Shown: positions 43,372-54,758, numbered from the stretch's first letter. The stretch: 64,000 nt of DNA from Thermoleophilaceae bacterium (GCA_030447905.1 JAUJNZ010000006.1:69813-133812); one strand, 5' to 3'. Numbers and translations: made by a program. The notes: a model not told the origin generated them from the sequence alone.

Positions 43372-44319
43372 ATGGCTTCCTCGAGCTCGCTCTCCGAGCG
43401 CATCGACTCGGTGAAGAACGTCAAGCAGATCACGCGCGCGATGGAGATGGTCGCCGCCGCACGCCTGCGCAGGGCCGAGCAGCGGATCGAGGCGCTGCGC
43501 CCCTACGCCGACGCGCTCCGCCGCATGACGCGCCGCGCGGTCGAGGGTGCCCAGTCGCTCCCCGACATTCCCCTGCTCGAGGAGCACGACTCGATCGACC
43601 GGGTCGGGCTGCTGCTCGTCACCGGCGACCGCGGCCTGGCGGGCGCGTTCAACTCGCAGATCATCCGAGCCGGCGAGCGCCGCGCCCGAGAGCTCCGTCG
43701 GGAGGGTCAGGAGCCCGCGTGGTATGTGATCGGCGCGAAGGGAGCCGCCTCCCTAGGCTTCCGCGGCTACGACCTCGACGGCGTTTACAGCGGCTTCACC
43801 GACCGTCCCGCCTACGCCAACGCGCGTGAGGTCGGTCAGGACATCGTGAGCGCCTACACCGACGAGAACATCGACCGCGCCGAGATGTTCTACAACGGCT
43901 ACATCTCGCCGATGAGTCAGGTCGTCCGTCACGAGACGCTGTTGCCGCTCCAGCAGGCGGAGTTCCTCGGCACCGACGGGGAGGAAGGGGACGAGTCCGA
44001 AGAGGGCGGTGAAGGCACCGGCGGACAAGGGAGCGAGGAAGGCCCCGACCACAGCCGCGCGCTCTGGATCTACGAGCCCGAGCCCGGCGAGATCCTGCGC
44101 CAGCTCGCGCCCGACTACGTCGAGATCTCGATCTACCGCGCGATGCTCGAGTCGACGGCGTCTGAGCACGGCGCGCGCATGACCGCCATGCGCAGCGCCT
44201 CCGAGAACGCCGACGAGATGATCGACGACTTGACCATGCAGGCCAACCGCGAGCGTCAGGCTCAGATCACCCAGGAGATCATGGAAGTGGTCTCGGGCGC
44301 GGAAGCGACCACCGGATGA
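43372..44319 (+). CDS. atpG: ATP synthase F1 subunit gamma, with acidic insertion
   Basis: A 315-residue gamma subunit, the rotating central shaft. The N-terminal helix (RIDSVKNVKQITRAMEMVAA) and C-terminal helix (SENADEMIDDLTMQANRERQ, then AQITQEIMEVVSGA) are canonical. Between them, about residues 201-227 are an acidic Gly-rich insertion (GTDGEEGDESEEGGEGTGGQ and flanks) in the globular domain. Usual length is about 285-305. The insertion resembles those in the beta subunit and the alpha tail. Confidence 0.95.
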   Translation: MASSSSLSERIDSVKNVKQITRAMEMVAAARLRRAEQRIEALRPYADALRRMTRRAVEGAQSLPDIPLLEEHDSIDRVGLLLVTGDRGLAGAFNSQIIRAGERRARELRREGQEPAWYVIGAKGAASLGFRGYDLDGVYSGFTDRPAYANAREVGQDIVSAYTDENIDRAEMFYNGYISPMSQVVRHETLLPLQQAEFLGTDGEEGDESEEGGEGTGGQGSEEGPDHSRALWIYEPEPGEILRQLAPDYVEISIYRAMLESTASEHGARMTAMRSASENADEMIDDLTMQANRERQAQITQEIMEVVSGAEATTG

Positions 44320-44333
44320 GCCGATGCGGATAG

Positions 44334-46013
<1,680 letters not shown>

Positions 46014-46025
46014 CGACCGCCTCGC

Positions 46026-46439
46026 ATGGCCCGTACTCCGTTTCCGGTCGAGGTCCTCACCCCCGAAGGGAAGGTCTTCGACGACGAGGTCGAGATGCTC
46101 TCGACGCGCACCGGCGAGGGCTCCCTCGGCGTGCTCGCCAACCACGCTCCCCTCTTGGCCATCCTGGAGCCGACCGAGCTGCGCCTGCACCGCGAGGGCG
46201 GCGAGGTCGAGACCTTCGCCCAGGCCGAGGGCTACCTCCAGGTGGTCGAGAACTCGGCGCTCGTGCTCGTCGAGGAGGCCCACCGGCCCGACGAACTGGA
46301 CCGCTCCGACCTCGAGTCGCGACTCGAGGAGGCGCGTAACTCGCTCGAGGGCGCCGAGGAGGGGAGCGAGGAGCGGCGCGGGTACGAGCGGGACGTGAAG
46401 CGCTACGAGGCGTTTCTCGAGGTAGAAGGCTCCGACTGA
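46026..46439 (+). CDS. atpC: ATP synthase F1 subunit epsilon
   Basis: A 137-residue epsilon subunit that couples and regulates rotation. The beta-sandwich signature is PFPVEVLTPEGKVFDDEVEM then GSLGVLANHAPLLAILEPTE, followed by two C-terminal helices (ESRLEEARNSLEGAEEGSEE). It follows atpD after 12 bp and ends the operon. The next gene is convergent, with 112 GC-rich bases between that hold no gene. Confidence 0.95.
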   Translation: MARTPFPVEVLTPEGKVFDDEVEMLSTRTGEGSLGVLANHAPLLAILEPTELRLHREGGEVETFAQAEGYLQVVENSALVLVEEAHRPDELDRSDLESRLEEARNSLEGAEEGSEERRGYERDVKRYEAFLEVEGSD

Positions 46440-46551
46440 CCTGGTCGGGCGGCGGCGGGCGCGGGCCCGGCGGGCGCCGCGCGGTCGCGGCGACATCGAT
46501 CCCTCGGCGGACGAGCTGCTCCCGCAGGCGCAGCAGCGCGAGGTCCTGCCG

Positions 46552-47985
46552 TCACCCCTCTCCGACGAGCGGCGGGGCGCGCGAGGTCCGCACCGCCGTG
46601 AGCAGCAGCCCGGCCGCGACCGCGAGCTGTAGCCCGAGCAGCACGACCGCTACCTGCACGAGCTCCGAGCCCACCCGTGGGACCACGAGAAGCTCGAGCG
46701 TGGCCGCGGCCGCGAGGATGAGGATGAAGGTCCACCTCCCGAGTGCCAGCAGGTACTGGACGGCGAGGTAGCCGCCGGCGAGCAATGCCATCGCCCCGGT
46801 GAGCAGGCCGAGGGCGCCCGCCGCCGCGGTCAGCCCGGAGCCAAAGACCGTCTCGAGCAGGGGACGGGCGAGCAGCGTGTAGAAGACGACGAGCGGTACC
46901 GCGACCACCGCGAGCAGACCCAGCGTGCGGACGAGGATCGGCCGAGCGTCCTCGCCGGCCTGCGTGCGCCGGACGGCCTCGGGAAGGAGGTAGAAGCCGA
47001 GCCCCATGGCGAGCCAGATCACCGCCTTGGCGGCGACCGAGGCCGCGGCGTAGGAACCGGCGACGTCGGGCTCGGCGACGTGCTTGACGATGATCACGTC
47101 GACGTGCTGGAGGACGGCGATCAGCACGAAGGCGGCCACGGGGATGCGGGCGCGGTTGATCAGGTGCCGCATGCCGGGCACGCGCATCCGCGCGGCGTGG
47201 GCACGCGGCGGGGGCAGCAGACGCCGAAGCGGGAAGGTGTAGGCGACGACGAGCAGCCCGAGGGCGATTCCCGTCCCGAGGAAGGCGCCGGTCACCCCGA
47301 GTCCGAGGAGGACGAGCCCGATGCCGATGGCGAGGCGCAGCGCCGCCTCGCCGACCAGGGTCAGCCCCACGAGCCGGTAACGCTGGACGGCCTGGAGGGC
47401 TCCTCGTTGCACCGAGAGCATCAGCCACAGCCAGCCGGTGGGAAGCGTCGCGGCGGCGGCCCAGGGCGCCTCCGGGACGCCCACGGCCGCCGCGATCGGC
47501 TCGCGGAGCACGACCGCCACCCCGCACACTCCCACGAACGCCACGGTGAGGTGACTCATCCAGCGGTGGACGCCGGCCCCGGCGACATCGCTCCCGGCCC
47601 CGAGCTCATGGCTGACCTCGCGGGCGACGGTGGCCTGGAGCGCCGAGCCCGGGACCATGAGGATCACGAACGCGGCGAGCAGGGCTCCGAGGGAGCCGTA
47701 GCCGGACGCTCCGAGCAGGCGCGCGAACACCACGGTGGTGATCAGGGCGATCGCGTTGTTGCCGAGCATCGCCCCGGCGAGGCCGGCCGCGCGGCCGGTG
47801 TCCGAGCGCGCGAGCGCCGCGAGCTGAGGGAGGCGGTGAGCGGCGCGAGCCGCGAGCCCGCCGCCCGCCGGCGCGGCCCCGTGGGGCTCGGCGGGCAGGG
47901 GCGGCGCGACCGGCGTACCGGACTCCCGCAGCGCCTCGGGCACGGGCACGGGGGAGGTGGCGCTGCGGTCGGGGCGTCGGGGCAT
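46552..47985 (-). CDS. polysaccharide flippase (MOP/Wzx-type membrane protein)
   Basis: A 477-residue membrane protein with about fourteen helices and the polysaccharide-biosynthesis pattern: MLGNNAIALITTVVFARLLG, SGYGSLGALLAAFVILMVP and YAAASVAAKAVIWLAMGLGF. Such proteins flip lipid-linked oligosaccharides across the membrane. A Pro/Ala-rich cytoplasmic N-terminus of about 60 residues precedes helix 1. It is divergent from the M20 peptidase gene and near other surface-polymer genes. Start at the Met before RRPDRSATS. Confidence 0.85.
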   Translation of the reverse strand: MPRRPDRSATSPVPVPEALRESGTPVAPPLPAEPHGAAPAGGGLAARAAHRLPQLAALARSDTGRAAGLAGAMLGNNAIALITTVVFARLLGASGYGSLGALLAAFVILMVPGSALQATVAREVSHELGAGSDVAGAGVHRWMSHLTVAFVGVCGVAVVLREPIAAAVGVPEAPWAAAATLPTGWLWLMLSVQRGALQAVQRYRLVGLTLVGEAALRLAIGIGLVLLGLGVTGAFLGTGIALGLLVVAYTFPLRRLLPPPRAHAARMRVPGMRHLINRARIPVAAFVLIAVLQHVDVIIVKHVAEPDVAGSYAAASVAAKAVIWLAMGLGFYLLPEAVRRTQAGEDARPILVRTLGLLAVVAVPLVVFYTLLARPLLETVFGSGLTAAAGALGLLTGAMALLAGGYLAVQYLLALGRWTFILILAAAATLELLVVPRVGSELVQVAVVLLGLQLAVAAGLLLTAVRTSRAPPLVGEG

Positions 47986-48129
47986 GCTCGAAGAGGGGCG
48001 CGTGAGCCGAGGCGAACCGACGCCCGGGCCGTGAGGCTCGTAGCGTATCCACCGCGCGGGCGGCCCGCCGGCCGCGGAAGCGCCACGTAATCCCCCGGCA
48101 ACCGAGTCCGTCCGTCGCGAGCCTGGGGC

Positions 48130-48135
48130 TATCCT
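48130..48135 (+). promoter_or_regulatory. -10 box TATCCT, leaderless promoter
   Basis: TATCCT, 6 bp, then GTG at 48142. No ribosome-binding site lies between. Confidence 0.6.
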
Positions 48136-48141
48136 GGCTCG

Positions 48142-49242
48142 GTGCGCGAGAGCTCCCTCCCCGAACGCCTGATCTCCTACGACACGTCGACGCTCGAGGG
48201 CATCCGTGCGGCCGCCGAGTTCGTCACCGGGTGGCTCGAGGCCCGCGACGTCGAGGTCTCCGACGCCGTCCATAACGGCCGCCCCCTGCTCGCCGCGACG
48301 GTGGGCGCTCGCGACGGCCCGACCATCGTCCTGCACGGCCACCTCGATGTCGTCCCCGGCCGGCCCGAGCAGTTCCATCCGCGCGTCGAGGGCGACCGGC
48401 TGATCGGCCGCGGCGCCTACGACATGAAGGGAGCGTTGGCGGCGATGATGTCGGCCACGCTCGAGCTCGCGGAGCAGCGCGCAGTCCGCGTCCACTTCCT
48501 CTGCGTCTGCGACGAGGAGTCCGACGAGTCCGGCCAGCGCGCCTCCGACCTGCTCGTCCAGCGCGGGTACCGCGGCGACTTCGCGATCACCGGCGAGCCC
48601 ACCGAGCTGCGCATCGGAGTCCAGGCCAAGGGGGTCCTCGGCTTGCGCCTCGAGGTCAGCGGCCGGGCCGCGCACGGCTCGACGCCCTGGCTGGGCGACA
48701 ACGCCATTTTGAAGGCCGTGGACACCTTCCAGTCGATCCGCGCGCTGCCGTTCGCGCGCCAGTCCTCGGAGCTCTTCGACCGCCCCTCGATCAACGTGGG
48801 CCGCATCCTCGGAGGCGACGCCCTCAACAAGGTGCCCGATCGCTGCGCGATCGACGTCGACGTGCGCTACCTGCCCGGCCAGGACCCGGAGGAGGTCCTC
48901 GCCGCGATCACCGCGCTGCCCGACGTCGCCGTCACCGAGCTCATCCGACGTGAGCCCGCGATCGTCGACGCTGGCGATCCGTACGTGCGCACGCTCGCCG
49001 AGGTCGTCGCCGAGCGCATGCCCTCCGACCGCGTGTCGGTCGGGCGCGACGGCGCCTCCGACGCGGTCTCGTTCCTGGCCGCCGGGGTGCCGGCGGTCGA
49101 GTTCGGGCCGCAGGGAGGAGGTCACCACGGTCCGGACGAATGGGTGTCGATCTCCTCGCTCGAGCGCTACCGCCGCGCTCTCGTCGAGTTCGTACGCTTG
49201 GTGCCCGACCGCCTTCGAGCCACCCACCTGCACGTTGCCTGA
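48142..49242 (+). CDS. M20 family metallopeptidase (DapE/ArgE-like)
   Basis: A 366-residue zinc hydrolase. Metal and catalytic motifs are VLHGHLDVVPGRPEQF, IGRGAYDMKGALAAM, CVCDEESDESGQR and ITGEPTELRIGVQAKG; the last His ligand is in GPQGGGHHGPDEWVS. The lid domain (VSGRAAHGSTPWLGDNAI) is typical of succinyl-diaminopimelate desuccinylases and acetylornithine deacetylases. Which of these, or another peptidase, cannot be decided. It overlaps the LCP gene by 8 bases and is likely cotranscribed with it. Confidence 0.87.
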   Translation: MRESSLPERLISYDTSTLEGIRAAAEFVTGWLEARDVEVSDAVHNGRPLLAATVGARDGPTIVLHGHLDVVPGRPEQFHPRVEGDRLIGRGAYDMKGALAAMMSATLELAEQRAVRVHFLCVCDEESDESGQRASDLLVQRGYRGDFAITGEPTELRIGVQAKGVLGLRLEVSGRAAHGSTPWLGDNAILKAVDTFQSIRALPFARQSSELFDRPSINVGRILGGDALNKVPDRCAIDVDVRYLPGQDPEEVLAAITALPDVAVTELIRREPAIVDAGDPYVRTLAEVVAERMPSDRVSVGRDGASDAVSFLAAGVPAVEFGPQGGGHHGPDEWVSISSLERYRRALVEFVRLVPDRLRATHLHVA

Positions 49243-50683
49243 CCTCTCGCCGAGCCCGAGACCGATATGGCGCCGGCTGCTCGTCGGCGCTCTTCTGATC
49301 GTCTTCGCTTCGGCGACGGCGACGGCGGCAGCGGGCTTCCGCGAGCTCGACCGCGTGGTCACCGCCTTTCGCGACGGGGAGGTCCTGGACCTCGGCCGGA
49401 GCCTGGCCGAGGCCGAGGCGGGTCAGCCGCAGACGATCATGCTGATCGGGTCCGACGAGCGGCCGAGATGGTCCCCCAACTTCGAGGACAAGGCGCGCTC
49501 CGACACTATTCTCCTCGTGCGTCTCGACCCCGCTCGCGGGGCCACGGCGATCCTGTCGCTGCCCCGCGACCTCAAGGTGACCGTGCCCGGCCGGGGGACT
49601 CGCAAGCTCAACAACGCCTACGAGGAGGGCGGGCCGAAGCTAGCCCTCGAGACCGTCAAGAACCTGACCGGGCTGCGGATCAACCACGTGGTCAACGTCG
49701 ACTTCGACGGCTTTCAGCGCGGAGTCAACGCGCTCAACTGCATCTACGTTGACATCGACCGCCGCTACTTCAACGACAACTCAGGCTTCGACGACTATGC
49801 GACGATCAACGTCCAACCGGGCTATCAGCGCATGTGCGGCAAAGACTCGCTCGACTACGTGCGCTACCGCCACGAGGACAACGACCTCGTGCGCGCCGCC
49901 CGCCAGCAGGAGTACCTGCGCCAGGTCAAGCAGCAGGTGTCGGTCGGCGACCTGCTATCCGACCGTCGGCGCCTGATCGAGATCTTCGGGCGCTACTCGA
50001 GCTCCGACATCCGCTCGCGGTCGGAGGTGGTGCGCCTTGCGAAGCTAGCCGTCGCCTCGGCCGGACGCCCCGTGCAGGAGGTCCACTTCAAGGGCGAGAT
50101 CGGCGAGACCTACGTCACCGCGAGCTCGGCGGCGATTCGCGAGCTGACCCGGGAGTTCCTCGGCGTCCGGGCCACGGAGGGACCTCGCGGCCAAGCGCGC
50201 GAGGAGCGCCAGCCCGACCGGGCACGCCAGCCGCGCCGGCGGACGCCCGTGCCGCTCGAGGACACGTCGGCCGAGGGTCGTTTGCAGGCGACCGCGGCGC
50301 AGCGCCGAGGCGCACGCATACCCGTCTACTACCCGACGTCGCGAGCCCCCCGCTCGCTGTTTGCCGGCCTCCCGCGCGTGTATGGCCTCAAGGTTCCCGG
50401 CGGCCCCCCGTACTCGAGCTACCGAATGGTCCTCAAGGCCGACGAGGTCGGCCAATACTACGGCGTCCAGGGGACCGCCTGGAAGGACGCTCCGATCCTC
50501 AGCGGACCCGTCGAGGAGCGCCGGCGCGGCGGGCGCACGTTCGAGGTCTACAAGGACGGCGACCGCGTCCGGCTCGTCGCCTGGCGCACCGACGCGGGGG
50601 TCTACTGGATCTCCAACACACTGCTCCAGAGCCTCTCCGAGCGCCAGATGCTCGCGATCGCCGAGTCGACGCGGCGCCTCTGA
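49235..50683 (+). CDS. LytR-CpsA-Psr family wall-polymer ligase
   Basis: A 482-residue membrane-anchored LCP protein. A single helix (LLVGALLIVFASATATAAAG) near residue 20 is followed by the LCP domain: IMLIGSDERP, ARSDTILLVRLDP, ILSLPRDLKVTVPG, LNNAYEEGGP and DSLDYVRYRHEDNDLVRAAR, with the conserved Asp and Arg residues. The last 150 residues form an extra domain. LCP proteins transfer polymers from lipid carriers to peptidoglycan. TTG start overlaps the M20 gene; the start is the least certain part. Confidence 0.88.
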   Translation: MPDLSPSPRPIWRRLLVGALLIVFASATATAAAGFRELDRVVTAFRDGEVLDLGRSLAEAEAGQPQTIMLIGSDERPRWSPNFEDKARSDTILLVRLDPARGATAILSLPRDLKVTVPGRGTRKLNNAYEEGGPKLALETVKNLTGLRINHVVNVDFDGFQRGVNALNCIYVDIDRRYFNDNSGFDDYATINVQPGYQRMCGKDSLDYVRYRHEDNDLVRAARQQEYLRQVKQQVSVGDLLSDRRRLIEIFGRYSSSDIRSRSEVVRLAKLAVASAGRPVQEVHFKGEIGETYVTASSAAIRELTREFLGVRATEGPRGQAREERQPDRARQPRRRTPVPLEDTSAEGRLQATAAQRRGARIPVYYPTSRAPRSLFAGLPRVYGLKVPGGPPYSSYRMVLKADEVGQYYGVQGTAWKDAPILSGPVEERRRGGRTFEVYKDGDRVRLVAWRTDAGVYWISNTLLQSLSERQMLAIAESTRRL

Positions 50684-50718
50684 GCCCCGTCCCTCGGACG
50701 CGGTAGCCTCGGACGCCG

Positions 50719-52056
50719 ATGGACGCTCGATTCTCAGCGCCCGGCGCCAGCGCGCTCGAGCCGATCGGGGTGGTCGGCTGTGGCTGGGTCGGACTGGTGA
50801 CCGCCGCCTCCTTCGCGGAGCTCGGCCACGCGGTGCACTGCCGCGACATCGTGACCGAGAGGGTGGCGGCGCTCGAGCGAGGAGAGGTGCCGATCCACGA
50901 GCCCGGGCTCTCCGACCTGCTCGAGCGAAACCGCGACCGCCTCCACTTCACCACCGACATGCCGCCGGTACTCGAGCGCGCGCAGCTGCTGTTCTGCTGC
51001 GTCGACACGCCGCCGACCTACTCGGGGGACGCCGATCTCTCGCGGGTCGAGCGCGTGGTCGACGAGATCGGCGACTCCCAGCGCCACGCGCTCGTCATGA
51101 AGAGCACGGTGCCCGTCGGCACGGGCCACGCGATCGCACGTCGCCACGAGGGCCTCGGCTACGTGTCGAATCCCGAATTCCTCCAGGAGGGCTCGGCGAT
51201 CGGCGACTTCATGCGACCCGACCGCGTCGTCATCGGGGCCCGAGCGGAGTCTGCGGCCTTCGCCGATCGGGTCGCGGCGCTATACGACCCACTCGAGGCG
51301 CCCATCGTGCGCACCGACGTGGCGAGCGCGGAGATGATCAAGCTCGCTTCGAACGCCTTCCTGGCCACCAAGATCTCCTTCATCAACGAGATCGCCAACG
51401 TGTCCGAGGAGCTCGGCGCGGACGTGGCCGAGGTGGCTCGCGGCATGGGCCTCGACGAGCGGATCGGGCCGAAGTTCCTCCAGGCCGGGATCGGCTACGG
51501 GGGCAGCTGCTTCCCCAAGGACGTCTCGGCGCTCAAGCAGCTCGCGGGCAACTCGGGATATCACTTCCAGCTGCTCACGGCCGTGATCGAGGTCAACGAG
51601 CTCCAGAAGCGGCGGACGGTCGGGAAGCTGAAGAAGCATCTCGGCTCCCTGGTCGGGCGCGAGATCGCTCTTCTGGGCGTGGCCTTCAAGCCCCACACCG
51701 ACGACGTGCGGGAGGCCACGAGCCTCGTGCTGGCCGCCCGACTCATCGGTGAGGGAGCGAGCGTGCGGGTCTACGACCCGGTGGCCGGCGAGCACGCCAC
51801 GGACCTCCTCCCCGGCGCGCAGGTGTGCGCCTCGGCCCTCGAGGCCGTCGAGGAGGCGGACGGCGTGGTCCTCGTCACCGAGTGGCCCGAGTTCCGCGAG
51901 CTTGACTGGGCCGGCGAGGTTCGCGAGCGGATGACGACGCCGCTCATCGTCGACGGTCGCAACTTCCTCGACGGCGCGGCGCTCGTCGCGGCGGGTTTCA
52001 GCTACGAGGGCGTCGGCCGCCCGCGGGCCGCGCTGGCGGCTCCCTCGCCGGCCTGA
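50719..52056 (+). CDS. UDP-glucose/GDP-mannose dehydrogenase family protein
   Basis: A 445-residue NAD-dependent sugar-nucleotide dehydrogenase that oxidises C6 to a uronic acid. The Rossmann motif is GVVGCGWVGLVTAASFAELG, and the catalytic Cys264 lies in GIGYGGSCFPKDVSAL. The central helix ATKISFINEIANVSEELG and the C-terminal GVAFKPHTDDVREA are conserved. UDP-glucose is the most common substrate. A TAGCCT box ends 9 bp before the ATG, so any leader is very short. Neighbouring LCP and nucleotidyltransferase genes support surface-polymer synthesis. Confidence 0.92.
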   Translation: MDARFSAPGASALEPIGVVGCGWVGLVTAASFAELGHAVHCRDIVTERVAALERGEVPIHEPGLSDLLERNRDRLHFTTDMPPVLERAQLLFCCVDTPPTYSGDADLSRVERVVDEIGDSQRHALVMKSTVPVGTGHAIARRHEGLGYVSNPEFLQEGSAIGDFMRPDRVVIGARAESAAFADRVAALYDPLEAPIVRTDVASAEMIKLASNAFLATKISFINEIANVSEELGADVAEVARGMGLDERIGPKFLQAGIGYGGSCFPKDVSALKQLAGNSGYHFQLLTAVIEVNELQKRRTVGKLKKHLGSLVGREIALLGVAFKPHTDDVREATSLVLAARLIGEGASVRVYDPVAGEHATDLLPGAQVCASALEAVEEADGVVLVTEWPEFRELDWAGEVRERMTTPLIVDGRNFLDGAALVAAGFSYEGVGRPRAALAAPSPA

Positions 52057-52071
52057 CCGCCGCGCGGCGCG

Positions 52072-53181
52072 ATGCAGGCGCTGATCCTCGCCGGCGGCCA
52101 GGGCACGCGCCTGAGACCGCTCACCCTAACGACCCCCAAGCCCGCGCTTCCGCTCGCCGGGCGCCCGTTTTTGACCTTCATGCTCGACTGGCTCGCCGGA
52201 CACGGCGTCGACGAGGCGATCCTCTCCTGCGGCTTCCTCGCCGAGGAGGTCGCCGCTGTCCTCGGCGATCGCCACGGGACGGTTCGCCTGCGCTACGTAA
52301 CAGAGCCTGAGCCGCTCGGCACGGCGGGCCCGCTGCGCCTGGCCCTCGACCAGGACGGCCTGGAAGAGCAGGTGCTCGTCGTAAACGGCGACGTGCTGAC
52401 CGACATCGACCTCGGCGCCCAGCTCGACTTCCACCGGCGCGCGGGGGCGCTCGCCACGCTCGCGCTCGTGGCCGTAGAGGACACGTCCGCCTACGGGCTC
52501 GTGCCGACCGCGCCCGACGGAGAGGTCGAGGGCTTCCTCGAGAAGGTGGATGCCGGGGCCTCGGCGGACCCGGCTCCCACCGACCGCGTCAACGCCGGCG
52601 CCTACGTCCTCGAGCGCTCGGTCGCCGAGCTGGTCCCGCCCGGGCGGGCGGTCTCCTTCGAGCGCGAGATCTTTCCGAGCCTCGTCGGGAAGGGCCTCTT
52701 CGGGCATCTCGACGAGGGCTACTGGATCGACATCGGCACGCCCGAGCGCTATCTCGAGGCCACGCGCGACCTCTTGACCGGGGCGGTGAAAAGCTCGCTC
52801 CCGCCCCGCGACGCGACCGGCTCGCTCGTGCACCCGGGTTGCCGCACCGAGGGCGCTGAGGTGGGGCCGCTGTCGGTGCTCGGCGAGTCGTGCGTCGTCG
52901 AGCCGCGGGCGCGCGTGGCGCGATCGGCGCTCCACCGCCGGGTGACGGTGGGCGCGCGGGCCGCCGTCGACGGGGCCGTGCTCGCCGACGGCGTCAGCGT
53001 GGGGGAGGGTGCCCACGTCGAGCCGGGCGCCGTGCTCGGAAAGGGCGCGACCGTCGCACCACAGGCGCGGGTCGAGGCTGGGGCGCGCATCGAGCCCGGA
53101 ACCGAGGTTCGCCTCGCGGACAGGAGGCCCGCCGCCGACGCGGCGCCGGTCCGGGTCGCCGAGAGCAGGCGGGACGGCTAA
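52072..53181 (+). CDS. sugar-1-phosphate nucleotidyltransferase with left-handed helix domain
   Basis: A 369-residue enzyme. The nucleotidyltransferase signature is LILAGGQGTRLRPLTLTTPK, followed by VNGDVLTDIDLGAQL and EKVDAGAS. The C-terminal third has hexapeptide-like repeats (VLGESCVVEPRARVARSALH, then GVSVGEGAHVEPGAVLGKGA). Mannose-1-phosphate guanylyltransferases and glucose-1-phosphate thymidylyltransferases share this layout. The isomerase that follows after 2 bp acts on glucose or mannose phosphate, which slightly favours GDP-mannose. Confidence 0.86.
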   Translation: MQALILAGGQGTRLRPLTLTTPKPALPLAGRPFLTFMLDWLAGHGVDEAILSCGFLAEEVAAVLGDRHGTVRLRYVTEPEPLGTAGPLRLALDQDGLEEQVLVVNGDVLTDIDLGAQLDFHRRAGALATLALVAVEDTSAYGLVPTAPDGEVEGFLEKVDAGASADPAPTDRVNAGAYVLERSVAELVPPGRAVSFEREIFPSLVGKGLFGHLDEGYWIDIGTPERYLEATRDLLTGAVKSSLPPRDATGSLVHPGCRTEGAEVGPLSVLGESCVVEPRARVARSALHRRVTVGARAAVDGAVLADGVSVGEGAHVEPGAVLGKGATVAPQARVEAGARIEPGTEVRLADRRPAADAAPVRVAESRRDG

Positions 53182-53183
53182 CG

Positions 53184-54278
53184 GTGACCGTGCCAGGAGT
53201 CGAGGACGTCCTCGACCGTGCCGCCGTCGCGGCCGTCGACTCGGAGAGCCTCTTGAGCGACGTCGAGGCCCAGCCTCATCAGCTCGAGGACGCGCTGTGG
53301 CGCGTCGAGTCGGCGGCGATCGCGACCAAGGAGCGCCCCGGCGGCCTACTCGTTTGCGGAATGGGCGGATCGGCGATCGGCGCCGACCTGGCCGCGGCCG
53401 CGGTCGGCCGGCGTGCCCGGGCGCAGTTGCAGACGGTCCGCGGCTACGGGCTTCCCCCCGGCGCACCGGCCGACGCGCTCGTGCTCTGCGCGAGCTACTC
53501 CGGGGAGACCGAGGAGGTTCTCGCCAGCTTCGCCGAGGCGGGCGCGGCCGGGATGGAGCGAGTGGTCATCACCACCGGAGGGCGACTCGCCGCCGCGGCG
53601 CGGGCCGAGCGCGTCCCGGTGATCGGCGTGCCGGCGGGAATGCAGCCCCGCGCCGCCGTCGCCTACATGCTCGTCGGAGCGCTCGAGTGCGCGGCGCTGT
53701 GCGGGGCGGCGCCGTCGCTGCGGGCCGAGGTCGAGTCCGCCTCCGCCCAGCTCGTCCGGCTCGCCGTCGACTGGGGGCCCGACGCCCCCGAGGACGCGCT
53801 GCCGAAGCGGCTGGCGCGCCTGCTCAAAGGTCGCGTGCCGGTGATCTACGGCGCCGGCGCCACCGAGTCCGCCGCTCTGCGGTGGAAGAACCAGATCAAC
53901 GAGAACGCCCAGCTGCTGGCCATCTCGGCCGCGCTGCCCGAAGCCGACCACAACGAGCTGGTCGGATGGGAGGGAGCGAGCGAATGCGCCCCGTTCGCGG
54001 CCGTCTTCCTCGATGACGCCGGCGCCGATCGCCGCTTGCGCCGGCGCCTCGAGCTCACGGCGGCCGAAGTCGGCGGGCTGGCCTCCGCGCTCGAGCAGGT
54101 CCCGAGCTTCGGCGAGACAGCGCTCGAGCGCGTCACCGCCGCGGTCATGCTCGGCGACTTCACGAGCATCTACCTGGCCGTGCTCCGGGGGGTCAACCCG
54201 ACCCCGGTCGAGGCCATCGAGCGCCTCAAGCGGGCCCTCGTAGACGACGCCGGCGCGGCCTCTCTTCAGACCACGTAG
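53184..54278 (+). CDS. SIS-domain phosphoglucose/phosphomannose isomerase
   Basis: A 364-residue bifunctional-type isomerase. The first SIS domain has VCGMGGSAIGADLAAAA and LVLCASYSGETEEVLASF, and the C-terminal domain has VPVIYGAGATESAALRWKNQ and EADHNELVGWEG with the catalytic Glu and His. It interconverts fructose-6-phosphate with glucose- or mannose-6-phosphate, feeding the adjacent nucleotidyltransferase. Two in-frame GTG codons (53184 and 53190) lie at the start. It overlaps the convergent gene by 13 bases. Confidence 0.88.
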   Translation: MTVPGVEDVLDRAAVAAVDSESLLSDVEAQPHQLEDALWRVESAAIATKERPGGLLVCGMGGSAIGADLAAAAVGRRARAQLQTVRGYGLPPGAPADALVLCASYSGETEEVLASFAEAGAAGMERVVITTGGRLAAAARAERVPVIGVPAGMQPRAAVAYMLVGALECAALCGAAPSLRAEVESASAQLVRLAVDWGPDAPEDALPKRLARLLKGRVPVIYGAGATESAALRWKNQINENAQLLAISAALPEADHNELVGWEGASECAPFAAVFLDDAGADRRLRRRLELTAAEVGGLASALEQVPSFGETALERVTAAVMLGDFTSIYLAVLRGVNPTPVEAIERLKRALVDDAGAASLQTT

Positions 54279-54670
54279 ATCAGCGCCACCGCGGCCACCG
54301 CCGCGATCCCGCACACGATCGCGACGCCGCCGACGATCTGCTGCCTGCGGTTCGCCCGGAGGGCGATGTCCTTGGCCTCGACCCCGCGCTCGAGCGTCGT
54401 GTCGAGCAGCCGCTGCGCCCAGGCGAACTCGAGCGAGAGCATGGCCAGGCCGATCGGGATGACGACGAGCGCCGGGCCCGGGAAGACGACCAAGACGAGG
54501 CCGGCCACGATGACGATGACGGCCGCCGTAACCCACGCGATCCGGTAAACGAGCCCTCGCTCGCGGTAGGAGTCGCGACGGCGCTGGAGGCGGCGCACGA
54601 GCTCCGGCGGCTCACGCCGACCCGAGCCGTGGGGGGCCTCCCGCCCTCCCTCTCCGCCTCGATCGGTCAC
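54266..54670 (-). CDS. small PGPGW-type transmembrane protein
   Basis: A 134-residue protein with three membrane helices. The motif VLVVFPGPALVVIPIGLAM, then LSLEFAWAQRLLD, matches the actinobacterial PGPGW/TIGR02611 group, although the classic PGPGW string is here PGPAL. A charged N-terminus (LVRRLQRRRDSYRERGLVYR) precedes helix 1. GTG start assumed. The function is unknown. Its 3' end overlaps the convergent isomerase gene by 13 bases. Confidence 0.7.
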   Translation of the reverse strand: MTDRGGEGGREAPHGSGRREPPELVRRLQRRRDSYRERGLVYRIAWVTAAVIVIVAGLVLVVFPGPALVVIPIGLAMLSLEFAWAQRLLDTTLERGVEAKDIALRANRRQQIVGGVAIVCGIAAVAAVALIYVV

Positions 54671-54758
54671 GTCCTGACTTCCATCTGGTGCGGTAAAACC
54701 GGCACAAGGGCTCCTCTGTCCGCTGTGAGGCCAACTCGCGGGCCTCGAGTCCCAATGG

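Noticed and set aside
46403-47527. Alternative minus-strand frame over the flippase gene
   Set aside because: It is dominated by Arg, Ala and Pro and has no domain, while the frame chosen encodes regular membrane helices of a known family.
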